From Stropharia rugosoannulata (lineage: Eukaryota; Basidiomycota; Agaricomycetes; Agaricales; Strophariaceae), in the NCBI GenBank assembly GCA_028532985.1, contig JANCIK010000009.1, forward strand, positions 3,224,001 through 3,288,000: a stretch of DNA of 64,000 bases. The letters run 5' to 3'. The position numbers and the translations under genes were made by a program. Position 1 is the stretch's first letter. Each line of letters begins with the position of its first letter. The notes below the pieces were generated by a model. It was not told where the DNA came from, searched no databases, and saw only the letters and a program-made list of their open reading frames with translations. This document shows positions 1-13,996 of this stretch, in pieces.

Positions 1-1
1 T

Positions 2-1125
2 ATGCCACCCGTCTGTCCCAAATGCAAAGAAGGCTCAGTACTGCCTGGTGAACCACTAGGGCAAATTCTCGACGATTTCCATGGGGCGTATTTTACGCCT
101 GCCCCAGAACAGGGTGAAGCAGGCTCGGAAAGAAGCAAGCATACAGTTCTTCTGCTGACTGATGCATTCGGATTGCCACTGAAGAACTGCAAGATCATGG
201 CGGACCAGCTTGCTCAAAGACTGAATTGCGATGTATGGGTGCCAAATTATTTCAACGGTCAGTAAACAAGGCCACTTTCATACTGCGAGCCAACTGAATC
301 TGAATTGCTAAGGCGAACCGCTCCTCCCTTTCGAGAGCATGACTCTACCTAACAGAGCGAGCGACAAATTCACTGCATGGCAATGGATCCGATTAACATT
401 CACGGTTTTCCTACCTCGTATTGGAATTATTTACAGGAACAGGTCCAGTGTTACCGATGCAAGGTTAAAATCGGTATGTATTGCCTTAACAGTTTTGCTT
501 ATAGATCATGGCAGTTTCTAATTCTCATTTAATCGATTCAGTTCATCCAATTAATCAAGGAGAAAAATGGCTACGAAAAAATAGGCACCGTAGGGTAAGT
601 CGAATGACGCGCTTCCATACTTATTCGACTATTGATCACGGTCATAGATACTGCTTTGGAGGCGCTACGTGTATCCGCTTTGGAGGAACTGACCTTGTGA
701 ACAGCGTAGTCATTGCTCATCCAGGTACATTTAACTTGGACCAAGTCAAAGCTATCAAGGTACCGGCGTCCTGGATTTGCGCGGAAGGTACTCCCATTTG
801 CATAAATTCCATTGAAGTCCACTGAGGATACTCTTATGATTTTAGTGGATCCTTTCTTGCCTGACTCTTTGAGAGACCAAAGTGAGGCTCACCTGGAGAG
901 TAGAAGAGGGAAGGAAAATTTCGTAGAATTCGAATTCAAGATCTATAAAGGTCTGACTGACTCTCGGCTTGAAATTGCACGTTCGTATATGTTGCTGACA
1001 ATTATATAGGGACATCTCATGGCTTTGCTTCCCGGCCCAATCTCGAATTAGCGGATATTAAGGAAGCACATGAAGGGGCTTTTGAGCAGGCTGTGAAGTG
1101 GTTTGAGAGAACCCTTTTACTATAG
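2..1125 (+). CDS. dienelactone hydrolase family protein (alpha/beta hydrolase)
   Basis: Multi-exon gene. The first ATG is at base 2, so the promoter lies outside the window. The first exon has a CPxC pair (CPKCKEG) and the DLH-type stretch VLLLTDAFGLPLKN. A later exon beginning near 648 restores the nucleophile elbow GYCFGG, with Cys as the expected nucleophile. Further exons give HPGTFNLDQVKAIKVP, then RRGKENFVEFEFKIYKG joined across an intron to TSHGFASRPNLEL, which carries the expected catalytic His. The stop is TAG at 1123-1125. Family members hydrolyse cyclic lactone or ester bonds in the cytosol, but the substrate here is unknown. The exon path between about 258 and 560 is not fully resolved. 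AFG2 converges on it from the other strand. Confidence 0.85.
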
Positions 1126-1612
1126 ATGATTGAAGAAAGGCGTATAGGCTGTTGCATACAAATAAGGGAGATTATAAGACTGTCTTGCCGTACCACCAGG
1201 GGCGTGGTATGGATGTTTGTGACATCCAAGTTGCGTTACGGGACCGCAGATCGTCGCAAAAGGTGCAGGTGTACATGTAAACCTTTCACTAACATTGGGT
1301 CTAGCCTAACATAATCAGAGTTTTAACGATTCTATTTTCAGAAGTGGTAGCTTGCTGCATTGACAATGTCATACTTTTACTTGATCACGGAAATGCGTGC
1401 TGATTCAAGCGGTTCTCTTTCCCAGGGCTGACATAGAACGTCTGCCTCAAGGTGGTGTAGAGGCTTGAACGATAACGACTATAGGCCAAGCAAGCACTAT
1501 TGATATCTCATTCCCATGTGTGGAGCATGTAGTCTCATGTGTATGAGATGATAAGAGGCATTGAGGACGACCGACCGTGTTTGAAATTTGATCAATGGCC
1601 CAAGATTCGGGA
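1126..1612. other. convergent intergenic region
   Basis: Lies between the stop codons of the hydrolase (+) and AFG2 (-) and probably holds both 3' UTRs. I see no coding exon or structured element in it. Confidence 0.6.
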
Positions 1613-4744
<3,132 letters not shown>

Positions 4745-5380
4745 CGCTATTTCTCAGGTGCAAAGAAAATATTTGAATGAAGAGACAGCCCCGAGCACAG
4801 ATAGACAAGTCCTAAGTCCCAAGATGCTATTCCACAGAGGCGGCCGGCTAGCTTGAGCCACAATACGAATGTCGAAGTCACAAGGACTTACAATCAGTTA
4901 ATGATAAGAAGAAACTCTAGCACAGTCAACAGGGCCTTCTGGAATCAACCCTAACAGTAGGATAAGTTTCTGATTGTTTAGCACAGCAAGATACCAAGGG
5001 CTAGTCTCGGAATAACAGAGCACGCTTCAAATCAGTAGACGATAAGCACTAAGAAGGTTGCGCGAAACATCAATTTTGCAGATTTAAACCCCGCTAGCCG
5101 TAGGTCCTGCAAACAATCCCAACTTGGACAAATTAATTAGGTAATATTTGGGAAGTAAGGCGGCTGAACTCAGAAAATAAAAGCAGCAACACTCGGCTAA
5201 CAGAACATGTAAGGAGTACATTAAAAAGTTTGAAGAACCTGTCCTATAGTTTCTCCCACTATCTCTGCATTTTTTCCCATTCGGAACAGACTAAGAAAAC
5301 AACAAGAAAAGAGTTCAAAATTCCTGAATGGGACTGCCCACAACAGAGCCATACAACGCGTCACACTGCCAAGCAACTCT
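4745..5380. promoter_or_regulatory. divergent promoter region between AFG2 and GPI16
   Basis: About 640 bp between two oppositely directed start codons. It presumably carries both promoters. I see no clear TATA box or coding exon. Confidence 0.45.
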
Positions 5381-7363
5381 ATGCTACGTCGCCCCTCGAC
5401 GGTGGTGACGGCCATGTTTACGCGCGGGCGATTTGTATGGCCTATACCATTACTCTACCTTTGTCTATCAGCTCTTGCAAGCACTCAGGAGAAATTCTAT
5501 GAACAGTTAATAATCACACCGCTGGCAGATGGGAAGGTCGCGTCGAAGTTCACGTTCAAGACGCTTCTCAAAGGTGCTACACCGAGAGATCCTAGGACTC
5601 TAGGACACCAAGATGACTGTTGGTTGTACCTTTAATCTCATCTAAATTTAATACTGAAATTGCATCTAGCGCAGCACTACACCCTGTTTCCACTCGCCTT
5701 TGGTCAGATTTTGCGGGAATACGCAGTCACCGAACTCCATCTTTCTTTAAATGCCGGGAATTGGAATTACGATCGTTGGGGTTACCCAGAAGAAAGATCA
5801 GTTGGAACGGGTGCTGAATTGTGGGCATGGATGGGCGACGGCGCGGTCACAAGGTAAGGTCTCATAGATGAAGACGCATATACTCATAACCAATTCACAA
5901 AACAGTATTGATGAACGGTGGAAAGGCCTGAGAAATGCTCTGTCTGGACTTTTCTGCGCTTCAATTGCGTCTCTGGACGATCTACGAACTACCTCGCCTG
6001 CTGACTCGTTCCGTCCGGAGGGAGACATTCCGCCGTGGAATGTGACACACAAAATCAGGCATGCGTCAGTACCCTCTGAACACGTTTGTACGGAAAATTT
6101 GACACCGTTCCTCAAACTGCTCCCATGTAAATCGCGGTCTGGCATCGCTTCATTGTTGAACCCACATCGTCTATTCGACGCCGACTGGCACGGCATGAGC
6201 GTGCATGTGCTCTGGCACGGCGACCAGGGCATCGAAACGCGATTGACATTCCAATCTGTTTCCAACCCTTTGCGGAAAATTTCAGGAAAGAAGAACGGTA
6301 TGTACAACTAGTGCTCCCGTTCCTGTCTGCTCTTCCGTCTACTTTTCCCTCTGAACAGCCACTAATTACAGACTGGTCCCTGAATTCTCTTTTCGACCGA
6401 ACGGTCGATCGGAGCTGTCCTGTGGCAGAGACGAGCCAAGTTTTGGTTTCATTGCCAAAACAGGGTGCATATAGCATATCCCCAGAACCATCCAACGTTA
6501 CTGGGGATGTCGCTTACTATGATGTCGGCTCTGGTATGGAATTAACTTTCTTCAATTAAAACCTACTCATCCAGGCGCATATATCTAGCTGACAAACCAC
6601 TCAACGTTGAACTGAAATCTTCCGACGAGTTCGTATACCGTTAGTGCAAAAAACCTTATCGCCACGTATACATTTAGATGTTCTCTTACAGCACAAGAAT
6701 ATTTCTCCGATACCACGCCATTTTCAGTGCACAGGACTCTGACAGGGCCTAGTCAGGCATGGGGTCGGCTTTCTGTCAGGATAACTAATCATCGTGAAGA
6801 AGCGGTCCACGCGTTGTATCTCGAAACAATGCCCTGGCTGTTACAGTTCTACTTGCATACTTTGGAAGCCCGTATTGATGGTGTTGTCGAGGGTGCGCCA
6901 TTCGACTCCGTGATCTTCGCCATAGAACGTTGACCGATCCACTTTTTTGCCTTTTCCAGACGGTGTCATATCGAACCTAACGTACATACCTTCCATTGCA
7001 CATTCGCGCCCTACAACGTTCCAAGTATTACTCCGCCTGCCGCCAGGGAAGACCGTCCGAATCAGCATGGACGTAGCGAAGGCGTTCCTTCGGTATACCG
7101 AGCATCCCCCAGATGCTCAAAGGGGTTGGGATCTTCCCCCTGCCGTTTTCACCCTGGTAGAACCCTCGAGCAACGCCTCGGCATTCGTACCTATCGGGGG
7201 ACCTATATACAGCTCAACTCTCCTCGTTGATTTGGCAACGCCCGACTTTAGCATGCCGTACAACGTAATAATCTTCACCTGCACCCTCATAGCAGGCCTA
7301 TTCGGAACAATATTCAACACGTTAACGCGCGGGTGGGTGGTCGTACGCCTCAAACCCAACTAG
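5381..7363 (+). CDS. GPI16: GPI transamidase subunit PIG-T/Gpi16
   Basis: Subunit of the ER complex that attaches GPI anchors to proteins. The N-terminus has a hydrophobic signal segment (WPIPLLYLCLSALAS) followed by EKFYEQLIITPLADGKV, as in Gpi16. Later exons carry QHYTLFPLAFGQILREYAV, LHLSLNAGNWNYDRWG, ELWAWMGDGA and SIDERWKGLRNALSGLFCAS. The last exon gives RPTTFQVLLRLPPGKTVRIS and ends with one C-terminal membrane helix (VIIFTCTLIAGLFGTIF) and a short cytosolic tail, matching the family's type I topology. The first intron begins near 5613 with GTTGGT. I take the ATG at 5381; the ATG at 5414 (MFTRGRFVW) would give a more usual signal peptide and may be the real start. Confidence 0.93.
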
Positions 7364-9189
7364 CACGCCACGCCGCGAATTGCTCTGTCAACACTACCGG
7401 GGAAGTCCACCAATCGTTGTAAGATAATGCTTATTAAATTTTATCTCTTCCCGTATCCAAACCTCCTCGGCTGATCAGATTATTATTCCGCCATGCATTT
7501 GTTGCGGGTGATTGGGAGCCCGGTTGAACGATCAGTAACCCGTTTTCGGCGATTAAGCACTGTATAGCCTTCGAGTGTTACTATCTGCAAACCCTGCAAA
7601 GAGTACGTATATGATGCGAGAGCATAATAGGACCAGGAATAGTTAGATTCAAGCGTCTGCACCCACGAGCCGCGCCTGGCTGTAGTGATCCTGGGGCAGG
7701 CGCACCACGTTTGCGCGGATAAGCGAGCGAAGCCAGCTCTGCGGGTTAACAAATACTGGCGTATAACGGATCTTGCTTAGGTTCAACACGATATGGCACG
7801 ATGATGACGTGCGTGCCACGGAAGCTGACCAGCTGCGCTATCGCTATCGGCCTATCGAATTTTCTGATTTGCGTGTTTACTTATCTGCAGAACCGCGGTG
7901 CTAGGGGACGCTGGCACCGCTTGTTCTGTGGATGTGACACAGTGAAATGCTACCGTCTGCCAACCCGCGGCCATGCAGTAAGAAATGCAGTGCCGACACC
8001 GCTTGTATCCTCGGCCCCATACTTGCTTCCAGGCTAAATGCGACGAATTATTTCCCAATTATTTCAGTGTAGTTGGGAATGATCATACAGAAATGTGACC
8101 GGGAAGATTCTTTGAGTATTAAGTGCTCGGCAATGTTAATTATTATGCCGCTCATTGACAGCTCAGTAAATAGATACGGCGCTGTAGCCAAGCCGTAGCG
8201 GCGGCAAGTCTTTAATTACCTTGTAGTTAAAGTACATGTTCATTTTGATTCATTTCTCTGTGATCTTTGTACATAAAAATTAACTGATCTCATATTCACT
8301 ACTCGTTCCTATGCCTGGTAACTAAGAAGTCAACAATTGTACTTAGTAGATGATAGGTGATGATTCGTAGTTTTCTAGCTCGAGTCACTTAGTCACAGAA
8401 CAGGGACCCCGGATCAACAAATAACTAACAAAAAATGAAAGTGATGTGCATACTTTGACTTGAACAACACCGGTGAATGGTATGGCAGTTACTTATCGGA
8501 CAGTTGCGGAATCTCGGATTTTCTGCTGTAAGGCTGCTATACGCTTCTGTGTTCTCCCGAGTGTAGACTTTGCTTCTATACCTGCGCCGATGATATCTCA
8601 AGAAGCAGTAGTAATATGAAGTCGTTTGCCTATATACTTACTCATAACTATTGCACTGCTGACGGTCTAGTCCCCAGGCCCTGGAACGTGAGGCCGCTGG
8701 TGTGTAGCAAGCTTTTGCATGGTGGGCAGGGGGCGTCTGCCTGATTGTGGCTGGCCGACTACAGTGCAATAAGGTGATCGGGAAGCATCTCTTTTCAATC
8801 CGCCCAGCCAAGAGCTTGGGTCTGGCGAAGCGCCCTGCATCTCGGGTTCGTGGACCATGCCTCGCCGAGGACGAGATAGGACGAAATAAATCAATGTGCA
8901 TGTCATGAAGAAGACAATGTGGACACAATTATACTGGCGAAACGGGTCACCACCTCCGCAAATAGACTCGTGCGATACACATCGGAGTGATGGGCGGACG
9001 ATCCAGGAGGGGATGACGGCAGATGACAGTGTCCTGCCATTGGTTCTATGATCTCACGGGCAGCTAGTGTCGTTATTCTTGATGAGGACTTATTTTCGGC
9101 TTGTCATATGCATCTTCATATTTGCTTGGGACTTGCCGAAATCGCATAAGTAGAACAGCAGCTGTGAAGGCGCCTTTGTTCATTAGACC
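7364..9189. other. intergenic, no supported gene
   Basis: About 1.8 kb with only short frames on both strands and no family motifs. Base composition drops in GC toward 8.1-8.6 kb. A gene on either strand cannot be excluded, but nothing supports one. Confidence 0.5.
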
Positions 9190-9196
9190 TATAAAA
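9190..9196 (+). promoter_or_regulatory. TATA box of the small Cys/His-rich gene
   Basis: TATAAAA lies 85 bp before the ATG at 9281 and is followed by a C/T-rich leader, the usual layout of strongly expressed fungal promoters. Confidence 0.55.
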
Positions 9197-9280
9197 TCCC
9201 CTCTGCAATCCAATACTACCTCAGACTCAAACTCCCCCAAACACTTCCTTCTCTTTCCAAAAGCCTCTCCATATTTTTCT

Positions 9281-9868
9281 ATGTGCCAACAAGTCGCGTA
9301 CGTCGCCTCCATTCTTCATCACTGAGCTCCGCCCTGACTCATACCTGCCGTATAGCAAAGGAACTCGCTGGGGGAAGTGCGGGGTCTGTCTTCCAAAACC
9401 GTGTTCGCCGTCACGTCGCTCATCCAAAGTTTACAGCATTTTCAGCGGCACCTCGTCGTTGCCATCGTTGACTGCTGCAAAGCGAACTGCGAGCGTAGCT
9501 GCTACCACCCACCTGATTGCCGCGCGCGGTGCATAACGGTGAGCGTCGTGTCCAGATCCCCGTCCTCAACGTCCCCTGCGCGAGCGCCAGGGGGGTGAGT
9601 GCTCGTGCGCGCTCTTCCGCCCGGGCTTGGCATAAGGGACCTGCTCCGCGCTCCACTTCCGTGCCTAAGCGAATGCTAACTGTTTATCTTATCTTTTTCT
9701 TCTGCTTCTCCGGTCCGCGTGCGGCTTTGTGTCCCAATGCGCGTTTCGATATGCGACCGGCAGGTCTTTGGACCCGAGATACAGGAGGACGTAGACTATG
9801 TCACCGACGAGTACTGTTTCCAGTGCCGCGCCGCGCAGGCGAAGGCCGCCGGTGTACCACTGAGGTAA
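9281..9868 (+). CDS. small Cys/His-rich protein, 83 aa, four exons
   Basis: Visible only after splicing. Exons are 9281-9297, 9356-9383, 9437-9538 and 9764-9868; phases agree across all three introns (58, 53 and 225 nt). The product starts MCQQVAKGTRWGKCGHF, continues VAIVDCCKANCERSCYHP and PDCRARCIT, and ends VTDEYCFQCRAAQAKAAG plus a short tail. The CGH, CxxxCxxxC and CxxC spacing suggests a metal-binding or disulfide-rich fold. There is no signal peptide. I recall short basidiomycete proteins of this pattern with no assigned function, but cannot confirm a match here. A TATA box 85 bp upstream supports it. The weakest point is the 225-nt third intron, which could be spliced differently. Confidence 0.6.
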
Positions 9869-11479
9869 CGCGCGCGCTGGGCAGGTCCTAGCAACTTTGT
9901 TTCAGTCTTCACGTCTCTCCCGCATCCAGTGCCGCAGCGTCATCCCCTATGCTCCGTCCTGAAATCTCGATCCATCACGACTCCATTTCCTGTTTTGTTC
10001 GCGCCCGACTCCAATAACGAATCCAGATACCACTATCCGATACCTGCAATCCCATACCAGCGCTCGACGAATCACTTTACCCGGATATGCATGTTAATCA
10101 TACCTTGCTTTCGACCTCCTATATCGCAGTTGCTGTTGTTGTTATACCAAGATACCTACCCTCCGTTGCAAACGTATTCCATTTTTTGTCCAGTGCCCAT
10201 CCTAGATTCTATGTCCATATACGTGGGCCCAATAGCGATGATACCTTGTATAATAGTCATAATTGTGTTCATTCATTCGTATTGTGTACTTGAGGATGTC
10301 ATTTGAGGACCCTGCAAGGCAGTTAAAATCCCGGTTTCCGAGATCCGTTGACAGTGTTGAGGTTCCCAAGAAGGAAAAGAATAACGACATTCTGACTTTT
10401 TGCCTATTCAAGCCCGAGTCTTCTGCCGGCTCCACTCGCTGGTAGTACAGTGTTATGCGAGACAGCATTGAAGTAAGCGGCATGACGGTATTGCTCTTCT
10501 CGCCCGTGTAATATCAATCGCTGTCCAATCGTTTTTGTGAGAAAGTGTGCTTTTGAAGCCCTCCACGAGAATGTAAAAGTGTGCTTGAGGCCAGCTAAGG
10601 CTCGAAACCGTTCAATTAGATGACGTGCTTGCATTGGAGGAGGCATATGCATACACACTGAAAGTCTGATGTGTGATTATGCCATGCAATTCCTCTTCAG
10701 ACAGGTTCACCGCGAGGCCTGCCGCGAAGGTCATTCATCTTCCCAGTCTATGCGCAGGCGATCAAGTCATGGATCACAACCGTCGACGATCTATATGTTT
10801 AAGCCGCGCAGCAGTCGACCGATTCAGGTCCAGATATCGAAAGAGGGTCCAGAAGTTTGTAGCCCGCTAGCCATTTCACTTCGCACAGGGTGTGCAGCAA
10901 CGTGGCCTATTTTCTCGCCACTTACCTCAAGGACAGTTTCTATGTAGACATGGGCTGCGCTGATTAATTGCCTACTTCCTGGGTGGACTACAGATTAACT
11001 GATCACACAAGATGAAAGGAACGAACCTTGCAGTCACGGCTTTCCGAGAAATTGGCAAGCAGCGAGAAACGTTCATCGGTTCCTAGGTTGGCTGTCAACT
11101 TAATGGGTTGCAGTTGTAGTACAGCGGTCCATGTTGGGTAGACTTTTGTCAGTGTAACGGCGAAGCAACTGGTGGGCAGACAACTCGTGTGCAAGGGTGC
11201 CGATGAACGCTGAACCGTCCAGCGCCATTAAACGATAGCGAACTTGCGGATGCCCGGAAGTCGCTCATATAACGCGGACATGCAGTGCGTCTAACGTCTA
11301 ACGGGCTACGAGCCAACGAGTTCAAAACGAGGCAACTTTCAGTAATTTATTGCGATTTCGTGCTGGTTGTAGGTTTTCGTGATCCCGCATATAACTGGTG
11401 ATTGCGAATGGATATAATATGATTGTTCGCGTACTGTCTATTCCATGCACATGTATCCCTCTACTCCTACAAACACTCT
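9869..11479. other. intergenic, no supported gene
   Basis: Holds the 3' flank of the Cys-rich gene and the downstream flank of ATP17. Frames around 10.67-10.97 kb (for example VAYFLATYLKDSFYVDMG near 10.9 kb) look protein-like but cannot be joined into a gene. Confidence 0.45.
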
Positions 11480-12002
11480 CTAATGAGCGTGGTTCTTGTG
11501 GTGCTCTAAGTCGCGTGTTAAACGGAAGTGGTTCAAAAATATGCGCAGGCAACGTACTCAAATGCACTAACAGAAAATCAACGTCATTGGTGTCTGACAG
11601 TAGAGGATCATGGAGGCGACTCACTGTTATAGTCAATGGTATAACCGATCGCGAAAAGTCCAGCAATGAGCGCTACGAGAGGCTTGCCAGAAGCATTCTT
11701 GCCGCTGAAGTAGCGGCCCTTGATTCCACTGGCACGGGCAGTGAGCTCGCCCTTAGGGAGCTTGGAGTAGAATTCGACAAGGGGTCCAAGTCCTGCGCCA
11801 GATCCACCCGACTATTTGGTTTCGTTCCGTTGCGCGTTCATTTGAGGGCGGTAATGGAATTTGTTTGCGTCACAGAGAAAAAAGGAAACAATTACAATGA
11901 GTTAGCGAGGAATGAGAAGGAAATTCTTACAACAAGTTTGGGTGTGGCGATTTTGGGGGGAATAAGGCCTCCAAGCTGGCGGCGGATGAGGGATGCGTGC
12001 AT
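11480..12002 (-). CDS. ATP17: mitochondrial F1Fo ATP synthase subunit f (Atp17)
   Basis: Small inner-membrane subunit of the Fo sector. Exons on the minus strand are 11931-12002, 11625-11811, 11558-11566 and 11480-11505. The product starts MHASLIRRQLGGLIPPKIAT, then GLGPLVEFYSKLPKGELTAR, RYFSGKNASGKPLVALIAG and LFAIGYTIDYN, and ends MHLKHHKNHAH. This is the subunit f plan: matrix N-terminus, LPKG motif, a single C-terminal membrane helix and a His-rich tail. The third exon is only 9 nt and is required to read DYNMHLKHHK; reading through the introns loses the family C-terminus. All phases agree. Confidence 0.93.
11558..11566 (-). other. ATP17: 9-nt microexon of ATP17
   Basis: Minus strand reads ..CTGTTAG / TGCATTTGA / GTACGTTG... 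It completes ATG-CAT-TTG-A(AG), giving the conserved MHLK. Flanking introns are 58 and 52 nt. Confidence 0.85.
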
Positions 12003-13025
12003 AGTGGATGGATGTGCTGGTCAACGTTCGGAGTGTGTCGGAGACCACTGGTCGTTGTTTGATCTTGCTTGGCAAGCGACGCGTGACTGGCCTAAGTCAC
12101 AGTCACAGATGCTGTTCGTCACGAGCTCAACGTCCCTTTGCTTCTTTGCTTGCCATACTACTTCCATCAAACCAACATCAAACTGCATTTGCCCAACATT
12201 TGCCACTTTCACTTTCTCCCAGAATACCAAAGAAACTGACACAAACGTTTGAAACATGCTGGAACCACGTTCCTCTCTGCACCGTGGGCACGTCTATCTA
12301 CGAAACTCTAAAGCAGGATGAGCATCTGGCGACTTCCTAATCAGACTCTTTCCGTTCACATTGTCATTTTACCTCTGAAGCTGATGTGCTATTTCGTTAT
12401 CTTTGATCTGCGCTTTCTTGTCAAGATCCCCATGCTGTAGCTGGACACCACTGCTCACAAACAGTTAAAATTTACCCTGCTTATCTCTACTGGGATTTGG
12501 TGTTGCGTGATATTTTCTACGGACGCCACAGGTTTGGGATCGCGTGAACAGGTTTTGTGCTTCGAACGGAGGCTGTATGCATAGTCTGGGCACTTACTGA
12601 TACCTCTGTCAAAACCTTCACCTCGCTAAAAGCCCTGGCCGGCGTCCTGTTCCTCCCGCACCTTATCTGCGGAGCATATTGTCCTATGCACGATCCTCCA
12701 CAATCCGGGGAATAGCGCTGCCATGCTAGATTTATTGTCATCTGCTATGGTCTACTTCACCGCTTAAGCAATATTACCTTGACTGTGGAGGATGGTACCC
12801 ACCTAGAACTATTGGTCACCGGAACGGAACTTGCTTGCTCTGCAACAGAAAATATCTGCTCGTTTATCTCGCCTGGCGGGCGCTGATCATCGCTCAGAGT
12901 AGGTGGCGTGTGAAATGAATGCTGCACTCTATGCATACTCCATGGTTTAACGTTTAGAGTATGGCTCGCCTCCACATACAGACATCTGTCGTATCGTTCC
13001 TACGCCCGCCGGACGGAGCTCAAGC
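12003..13025. other. intergenic, no supported gene
   Basis: Upstream flank of ATP17 and beyond. Short minus-strand frames at 12.5-13.0 kb have no recognisable motif. Confidence 0.4.
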
Positions 13026-13556
13026 TCAAGAATCAGCGGCTACGAATGGGACGTCGCCGTCATAGGGCATTCGGTCACGAAGTACTCGTCTTTTCAGATG
13101 ACCGGACAAACACTGCTAGCCAAACGATTTGTCTGATGAAAATGTGCTGCTCTGCTTTTATTTTTGTCGCTGTACCGAATAGTCTTACCTCGCCAAATCC
13201 CAAGGCTCGGGGTCAAGTTATACTTGTGCAGCCTAGGACTGGGGTCTTGTACTTACGCGCCTCTCTCATGACCTCGTCCTCTGATAAGAACGCCGATGCA
13301 TCTTTCTCCTCCTCATTTGCCTGCGTCATGCTCTTCTTCCGTATCTGCAACACAACTCAAAAGCGAACTTCCGCGCAAGTCGCGGTGGGCTCAGTTGCGA
13401 CATAGGTGGGGTCACGAACAGCTATTGCAGGAGGCCAGTTTGACTTGAGCTGCGGAGCTTCAGCGGGTACCGGTTTGGAGGAAAGTCAGCGCATATTGAA
13501 GAACGAAAGGTAAATAAAGAAAAGAGTGAAATCCCTCCCGTTACGTTCATTACCAT
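13026..13556 (-). CDS. possible small multi-exon gene, function unknown
   Basis: Three minus-strand pieces look like exons in order. Near 13.40-13.46 kb is LKSNWPPAIAVRDPTY. At about 13.26-13.34 kb, after a good acceptor TGTTGCAG, is KKSMTQANEEEKDASAFLSE plus DEVMREAR, ending at GTAAGTAC. Near 13.03-13.11 kb is SGHLKRRVLRDRMPYDGDVP then FVAADS and a stop at 13026-13028. A start could be the ATG at 13554-13556. The donor between the first two pieces (GTCGCA) is poor, so the model is weak. The middle piece is acidic and helix-prone. I do not recognise a family. Confidence 0.3.
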
Positions 13557-13996
13557 ATCCTCCGCTACTCCTCGTTCCTGGAGTGGGCTACCATCACCTC
13601 CTCACAGGTCAGTTCAACACTCGTTTTTTGAACTGGATCTGAAGGTTCTATCGCACTAAGCCAAGCGTCCAAATACAGGACTTATACGAACTCAATACGT
13701 CATTGTTAATATCGCGGTCGGAAACCCCGTCACTCTTGGTATCCTTCAACTTCATGCTTTCATGTCCCAGACTCAAAGCACAAGACAAAGTTTATTCTCA
13801 CAGTTCCCGCCCATCAAAGCCCATTATCTAGCTCACAAATTCTAAGTTATCAACATTATAAAAGAGCGTCCGGATGTCTGTAGCTAGATAGTCAGGGCGT
13901 AAATAAGTACGTACGTTTCCTAAATAGATACAACAGCACAAGGGCACAAGAGCATGTCCTAAGGGTCCATGTCCGTTCTATGGTGCAATACATAGC

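Noticed and set aside
10669..10947. Possible gene or transposon fragment
   Set aside because: Protein-like pieces occur in different frames and no splice model joins them; no transposase motif or terminal repeats.
11322..12252. Plus-strand frame of 284 codons and minus-strand frame of 114 codons over ATP17
   Set aside because: The spliced minus-strand product matches ATP synthase subunit f exactly in plan; these frames are shadows or intron read-through.
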